DNA of 64,000 nucleotides from Paenacidovorax monticola (GTDB lineage Bacteria; Pseudomonadota; Gammaproteobacteria; Burkholderiales; Burkholderiaceae_C), in the NCBI RefSeq assembly GCF_014489595.1, contig NZ_CP060790.1:4340001-4404000 (forward strand), read 5' to 3'. A program made the translations under genes and the position numbers. Below the pieces are notes generated by a model. That model ran no database searches, was not told where the DNA came from, and saw only the letters and a list, made by a program, of their open reading frames with translations. Position 1 is the stretch's first letter. The number at the start of each line of letters is the position of its first letter. Shown here piece by piece: positions 59,851 to 64,000 of the stretch.

Positions 59851-60792
59851 TCAGCGGGAAATGCCGAAGAACAGGTCTTCGAGCGAGGGTTCGTGGATGC
59901 GCAGGTCGCGCACGCGCGCGCCGAGCGGCGCGATCGCGCCCAGCACGGCCATGCGGGCCTCGCGCGGGCAGGACAGGCGCAGGCCTTCGGGGGTGGGTGT
60001 GGCCTGGGATGCCGGCACCGCAGCCAGCGCCTGCGCCACGGCAGGAGCGTCGCCGGGGGCGGTCGTGATGTCGAACACCAGCGGCATGCGTGCCTGGTCG
60101 CGCAGCGCCTGCACGCTGCCCAGTGCCTGCAGCCGGCCTGCGGCGAGGATGGCGAGGCGGTCCACGCGCTCCTGCAGTTCCGCAAGGATGTGCGAGGTGA
60201 TCACGATGGTCACGCCGCCCTGCTGCAGCGAGCGCAGCGTGGCGTAGAAGTCGCGGATGGCGAGCGGGTCCAGGCCGTTGGTGGGCTCGTCGAGCAGCAG
60301 CACGCGCGGCGCGCCCAGCAGCGCCTGCGCAAAGCCCAGCCGCTGGCGCATGCCTTTGGAGTACTCGCGTACGGGCCGGCGGCCTGCGTCGGCCAGGCCC
60401 ACGCGCTCGAGCACTTCCGTGCACTGCGCGGCGGGCGCGCCCTTGAGCCGCGCGAAGAAGCACAGCGTCTCCAGCCCGCTGAGGTTGTCGTACAGCACCA
60501 CGTTCTCGGGCAGGTAGCCCAGGTGGCGGCGCGCGGCGCGAAAGCCGCGCCCCTGCACGGGGGCGCCGCCCACGAGGATTTCGCCCGCCGTGGCCGGCAC
60601 GAGGCCCAGCATCATCTTGAACAGCGTGCTCTTGCCCGCGCCGTTGTGGCCGATGAGGCCCAGGATTTCGCCGCGCTCCACGCGCAGGTCGATGCCGTCC
60701 ACGGCGCGCACGGCGCCGTAGTGCTTGCGGACGCCGCGGATCTCGATGGCGGGCGCGCTGTCAGCGGTTGTCGGATGGATGGCTTCGGTCAC
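59851..60792 (-). CDS. nosF: Nitrous oxide reductase maturation ABC ATPase NosF
   Basis: This 313-residue ABC ATPase has Walker A GHNGAGKST, the Q-loop region LGYLPENVVLYDNLSGLETL, the signature YSKGMRQRLGFAQALLG and Walker B VLLLDEPTNGLDP, followed by SHILAELQERVDRLAILAAGR. It powers the NosDFY complex. It overlaps the nosD end by 32 bases, a sign of tight coupling. Length is that of NosF. Confidence 0.95.
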   Translation of the reverse strand: MTEAIHPTTADSAPAIEIRGVRKHYGAVRAVDGIDLRVERGEILGLIGHNGAGKSTLFKMMLGLVPATAGEILVGGAPVQGRGFRAARRHLGYLPENVVLYDNLSGLETLCFFARLKGAPAAQCTEVLERVGLADAGRRPVREYSKGMRQRLGFAQALLGAPRVLLLDEPTNGLDPLAIRDFYATLRSLQQGGVTIVITSHILAELQERVDRLAILAAGRLQALGSVQALRDQARMPLVFDITTAPGDAPAVAQALAAVPASQATPTPEGLRLSCPREARMAVLGAIAPLGARVRDLRIHEPSLEDLFFGISR

Positions 60793-62047
60793 GCCAGGAA
60801 CTCCATTGGGGTGTGGTGGGGCGCATGCGGGGGTGGGGGTCCACCACCGAGGGCACGCGCAGCACGGGGAACTGCCGGCCCACGAGGCGCAGCGCCTGTA
60901 TGGCGGGGCTGGCCAGCAGCAGTTTCATGGCCGGGTGGCGCCAGTTCAGGCGGTCCACCATGTCGTTGGCCTCGTAGGGCACGTCGCCGATGCCGTCGCC
61001 ATCGCGGTCCCAGCCGAGGTAGTTGCTCCAGTGGTTGCCGCCGCCCGTGCCCCAGCGCTCGTCGCGCGCGCCCACGTAGCGCACCTGTTCGCGGTTGGCG
61101 ATGAAGTCGTTGCCCTCGACCACGTTGCGCGTGGAGCCCGCCGACAGGTGCACGCCCACGGTGTTGCCGGTGACGAGGTTGCCGCGCAGCGTGGCGTACT
61201 CCACGTCGTAGATGAAGAAGCCGCGCGCGTTGCCGGCCACCACGTTGCCCTCGATGGCCGAGTCCTGCAGCGTGCGCAGCATGATGCCGTGGTCGGAGTT
61301 GTCCCAGGCGCGGTTGTTGCGCACCACCTGGTCGCGCACTTCCATGAGCGCGAGGCCGCCCCGGTTGCGGTAGGTGTCGTTGTCCTCCCACAGGTTGTGG
61401 TACGAGTTCATGTAGTGCGTGCCGTAGCGGCTGTGGTGCAGCCGGTTGCCCCGGAACACGGCGTGGTGCGATACGTCCACGTAGAGCGCGTCGCGCACGA
61501 AGCTGATGTGGTTGCCCTCGATGCGCGCGCGCTGCGTGTTGTAGAGCTGCACGCCGTTGCCGCGCTGCGACGAACTCACGTCGCGCAGGCCCGTAATGGT
61601 GTTGCGCAGCACCTGCACGTCGTCGGCCTTCTCGATCCACAGGCCGAAGAGGTTGTAGGTCAGGTCGCAGTCGCGCACCACGGCGCGGTGCGCGCCGGGC
61701 TGGAGGTAGATGCCCGCGTTCTGCTCCTTGAGGCTGGTGCCCGAGTCGCGCACGATGAGCCCTTCGATCACCACGTCCGTGGCCGTCACGCGGATGGTGT
61801 CGCCCGCCTGCCCGCCGCTGAGCGTGGGGCGGTCGATGCCACGCAGCGTGAGCGGCTTGTCGATGCGCAGGTTGGCGCGGTATTGGCCGCGCGCGATCTC
61901 CACCACGTCGCCCGGCGCCGCGGCCGCGATGGCGGCCTGCAGGTCGCCGCCGGGCCGCACGCTCAGCGTGGCTGCCTGCGCCGTGGCCAGCAGCAGGCCG
62001 GCCACGCAGGCGGCGGCACGGGCCGCAAAGGCACCGGGGGGCTTCAT
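60761..62047 (-). CDS. nosD: Nitrous oxide reductase maturation protein NosD
   Basis: This 428-residue periplasmic protein has a signal peptide (residues 1-25) and a right-handed beta-helix of carbohydrate-binding/sugar-hydrolase (CASH) repeats, with TLSVRPGGDLQAAIAAAAPGDVVEIARGQYRANLRIDKPLTLRGID at the start and GNHWSNYLGWDRDGDGIGDVPYEANDMVDRLNWRHPAMKLLLASPAIQALR near the end, diagnostic of NosD. It delivers sulfur and/or copper for the CuZ site of NosZ. The start at 62047 overlaps the nosR stop as ATGA. Confidence 0.96.
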   Translation of the reverse strand: MKPPGAFAARAAACVAGLLLATAQAATLSVRPGGDLQAAIAAAAPGDVVEIARGQYRANLRIDKPLTLRGIDRPTLSGGQAGDTIRVTATDVVIEGLIVRDSGTSLKEQNAGIYLQPGAHRAVVRDCDLTYNLFGLWIEKADDVQVLRNTITGLRDVSSSQRGNGVQLYNTQRARIEGNHISFVRDALYVDVSHHAVFRGNRLHHSRYGTHYMNSYHNLWEDNDTYRNRGGLALMEVRDQVVRNNRAWDNSDHGIMLRTLQDSAIEGNVVAGNARGFFIYDVEYATLRGNLVTGNTVGVHLSAGSTRNVVEGNDFIANREQVRYVGARDERWGTGGGNHWSNYLGWDRDGDGIGDVPYEANDMVDRLNWRHPAMKLLLASPAIQALRLVGRQFPVLRVPSVVDPHPRMRPTTPQWSSWRDRSHPSDNR

Positions 62048-64000
62048 GCGGCGAGCCCTCCGAGCGCCTTGAGCGCGAGGAACAGCGATGCGCCGATCAG
62101 CAGGTTCTTGAAGCCCACGTAGCTCAGCATGTCCATCACGCCGGCTTCGCGGTAGCGGTCCTGCCACCAGGGGCCATCCTTCACGTAGCGTTTGCCGGAC
62201 AGGCGGATGAGCACCTCGTACACGCTCCAGCCGAACCACCAGCCGATCAGGGCGCCGGCCGAGAGGTGGCCGAGCGCGGCCATCACCCAGGCCACGCTGG
62301 CCGCAAGGCCCAGGGCCAGGCCCGCCGCCTGCAGCGCGCGCTGCGAGCGCCAGCCTGCGCCGCTCCAGGGCCACAGGTGGTCCACCAACTCCTTCCACAG
62401 CCAGCCCAGGCCGCGCGTGCCCGGCCGGTGCGTGGCGGGGCTCGCGGGCGGCGTGGGCATGCGCGGGTCGGGACCCTTGGCCGCCTTCGGCAGGATCTGA
62501 TCGGCCACGGTGGCCGGGTGGATGGGGATGTAGTAGCCGTTGGCGCCGATGGGCGTGATCTCCAGCCCGTCGCGCTCGCGGCGCTTGCGTTCCCTGGCCA
62601 GGGGCGGGCAGCCCTTGGTGTCGGTGTAGAGCACCATGCAGTCGAGGCAGTGCAGGCACTCGCGGTGGTCGATGCGGCCGTCGGCGTCGATGGCCTGCGC
62701 GCCGCAGCCCGTGGCGCAGGCGTGGCAGGCGTTGCAGTCCTGCTTGCGCTTGAGGCCGAACCAGCGGAAGGTGCTGGGCATGGCGAGCGATGCACCCAGC
62801 GGGCAGATGTACTTGCAGTATGGCCGCTCGATGAAGATGGACACGCCCAGGATGGCGGCCACGAACAGGCCGTAGGGCCAGGCGCGGTTCATCACGCCGA
62901 CCAGGAAGGTGGTCTTGAACGGCTCGACCTCGGCCAGCTTCTCGGCCAGGCCCATGGAGAACATGGATACCGTGAGCAGGAAGAAGAACACGGCGTACTT
63001 GACCCACTTCAGCCGGTCGTGCCACCGCTGCGGCAACTGGGTCTGGAAGCGCTTGAGGCCGATGGTCTCGGCGATCTTGTAGATCGCCTCCTGCAGCGAG
63101 CCGAACGGGCACATCCAGCCGCAGAACAGGCCCCGCCCGAACAGGAACACCGTGGCGATGATGAAGATCCAGAACAGGAAGATGAACGGATCGGACAGGA
63201 ACAGCGACCAGGTCCACTGGAACAGCAGCGAATGGAACCAGGTCAGCACCTGGGTGATGGAAGGCTGGGCCATGGTGCCGAAGCCGATCCAGAAGATGCT
63301 GATGGCCCAGAACGTGTACTTGAAGCCGTTGACCGGCCACTTGTTCTTGTGCGTGGACCGGCGCGTGAGCTTCTCGCGCAGCGCGTAGACCACCGCTACC
63401 GTCACCAGCAGCGCCGCGAACAGGCCGATGGGCAGGGCCTGCGATTTCCAGATGCGCACCCAGGGGGCAGCGGGTTCCTCGACCGTGGGGCGGCCGCCTT
63501 CGAGCACGCTGGCGGGCAGCCAGAACTTCGACTCGAACACCGCGAAGCTGCGGTGGCCCGTGGCCTGGTCCACGCGGTTGCCCAGGAAGGCCAGCTTCCA
63601 CGGGTACGCGGCCGAGAAGGACTGCGAGCGGATCACGAAGATGGCCGATTCCGTATAGCGTGGCGCGCCTGCGGCCTCCAGGCCGTAGAGGTTGATGGCG
63701 TCCAGGTCGCGGAAGGTGAACGCGTCCGCGCCTTGCTTGACCTGTACGCGGTCGTAGATGCCACCGCGCACGAAGCCAGAGCCCTTGAACGACTCGGCGC
63801 CGGCGGTCTTGATGATGAAGAAGGCGCTCTCGCCCTCCTTGAGGCGCGAGCGCAGGTTGTCCCAGCCGCCCGCGCCCAGCAGGCTGCGGCCGATGTCGGG
63901 CTGGTTCAGGTCGCCGAACCACAGCTCGATGAAAGGCTCGGGCCCGCGCGGCAGGCCCACCTGTTCGGGCAAGACGCGCAGGCGCTGCACGGCACCCATC
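62044..64000 (-). CDS. nosR: NosR, regulatory/electron-transfer protein for nitrous oxide reduction (5' end outside window)
   Basis: The visible part of about 652 residues lacks the signal and the beginning of the FMN-binding periplasmic domain, which lie to the right of the window. It retains the end of the periplasmic region (FKGSGFVRGGIYDRVQVKQGADAFTFRDLDAINLYG), about five or six membrane segments, the polyferredoxin motifs CGWMCPFGSLQE and CKYICPLGASLA, and two [4Fe-4S] clusters, CNACHACATGCGAQAID and CLHCLDC. NosR passes electrons to NosZ and is needed for its expression and activity. Its stop overlaps nosD by four bases. An internal ATG at 63999 is not the real start. Confidence 0.95.
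   Translation of the reverse strand, partial: MGAVQRLRVLPEQVGLPRGPEPFIELWFGDLNQPDIGRSLLGAGGWDNLRSRLKEGESAFFIIKTAGAESFKGSGFVRGGIYDRVQVKQGADAFTFRDLDAINLYGLEAAGAPRYTESAIFVIRSQSFSAAYPWKLAFLGNRVDQATGHRSFAVFESKFWLPASVLEGGRPTVEEPAAPWVRIWKSQALPIGLFAALLVTVAVVYALREKLTRRSTHKNKWPVNGFKYTFWAISIFWIGFGTMAQPSITQVLTWFHSLLFQWTWSLFLSDPFIFLFWIFIIATVFLFGRGLFCGWMCPFGSLQEAIYKIAETIGLKRFQTQLPQRWHDRLKWVKYAVFFFLLTVSMFSMGLAEKLAEVEPFKTTFLVGVMNRAWPYGLFVAAILGVSIFIERPYCKYICPLGASLAMPSTFRWFGLKRKQDCNACHACATGCGAQAIDADGRIDHRECLHCLDCMVLYTDTKGCPPLARERKRRERDGLEITPIGANGYYIPIHPATVADQILPKAAKGPDPRMPTPPASPATHRPGTRGLGWLWKELVDHLWPWSGAGWRSQRALQAAGLALGLAASVAWVMAALGHLSAGALIGWWFGWSVYEVLIRLSGKRYVKDGPWWQDRYREAGVMDMLSYVGFKNLLIGASLFLALKALGGLAA

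Overview
This 64 kb window is GC-rich, gene-dense chromosomal DNA of a betaproteobacterium, most likely a denitrifying member of the Comamonadaceae (Acidovorax/Delftia/Comamonas-like). The reasons are protein style (Bug/TctC receptor, many LysR and GntR regulators, BMP-type nucleoside ABC system, nos genes), very high GC at third codon positions and short intergenic gaps. The genus is an inference. No rRNA, tRNA, CRISPR array, insertion sequence or phage gene was seen, and no gene-free stretch exceeds about 300 bases.

Left part (1-24 kb): the 5' end of a malic enzyme gene, then a purine-catabolism island. It holds an NCS2 urate/xanthine permease, two GntR/FCD regulators, a dicarboxylate carrier (dctA, frameshifted), an M20 amidohydrolase, a fused OHCU decarboxylase-allantoate amidohydrolase, and PuuE allantoinase. 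These are followed by tartrate/D-malate and glyoxylate genes: LysR, ttuC-like dehydrogenase, Bug receptor, glycerate 2-kinase, LysR, gcl, hyi, glxR. Then come ggt, uraH (5-hydroxyisourate hydrolase), xdhC and the membrane cytochrome c-type urate oxidase puuD. Five TGTATACA-type palindromic sites lie upstream of the NCS2 permease, dctA, the second GntR gene, uraH/ggt and puuD, and suggest one GntR regulon.

Middle part (24-40.5 kb): an EAL-CBS-GGDEF protein, an FNR/Dnr-type regulator behind an FNR-like box, a Cache-PAS-GGDEF protein, a LysR/SnoaL pair, xanthine dehydrogenase xdhAB, its divergent LysR regulator (with a partial duplication of the gene start), and a nucleoside ABC transporter with a BMP lipoprotein.

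Right-middle part (40.5-57.7 kb): an amino-acid-type ABC transporter with an FAD oxidoreductase divergent from an IclR regulator, a cupin, a Rieske oxygenase overlapping an adenine deaminase, a 2-hydroxyacid dehydrogenase, a HIT protein, a second BMP protein, guanine deaminase, dcd, a Cache-GGDEF protein, an ornithine cyclodeaminase-family enzyme, a YpfJ-type metalloprotease and an RhlE-type helicase.

Right end (57.7-64 kb): a leftward nosR-nosD-nosF-nosY-nosL-nosL' operon for nitrous oxide reductase maturation. nosZ is not in the window.

Together the genes describe nearly complete use of purines. Adenine and guanine are deaminated, hypoxanthine/xanthine is oxidised by XdhAB(C), urate by PuuD, then UraH, UraD, PuuE and AllC act. 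Glyoxylate is routed through Gcl, Hyi/GlxR and glycerate 2-kinase to central metabolism. Ureidoglycine and ureidoglycolate steps are not assigned. Eleven apparent single-base deletions, each in or beside a short G/C run, break nine genes, ten of the events between 38.9 and 53.4 kb. This looks like consensus sequencing error more than gene decay.
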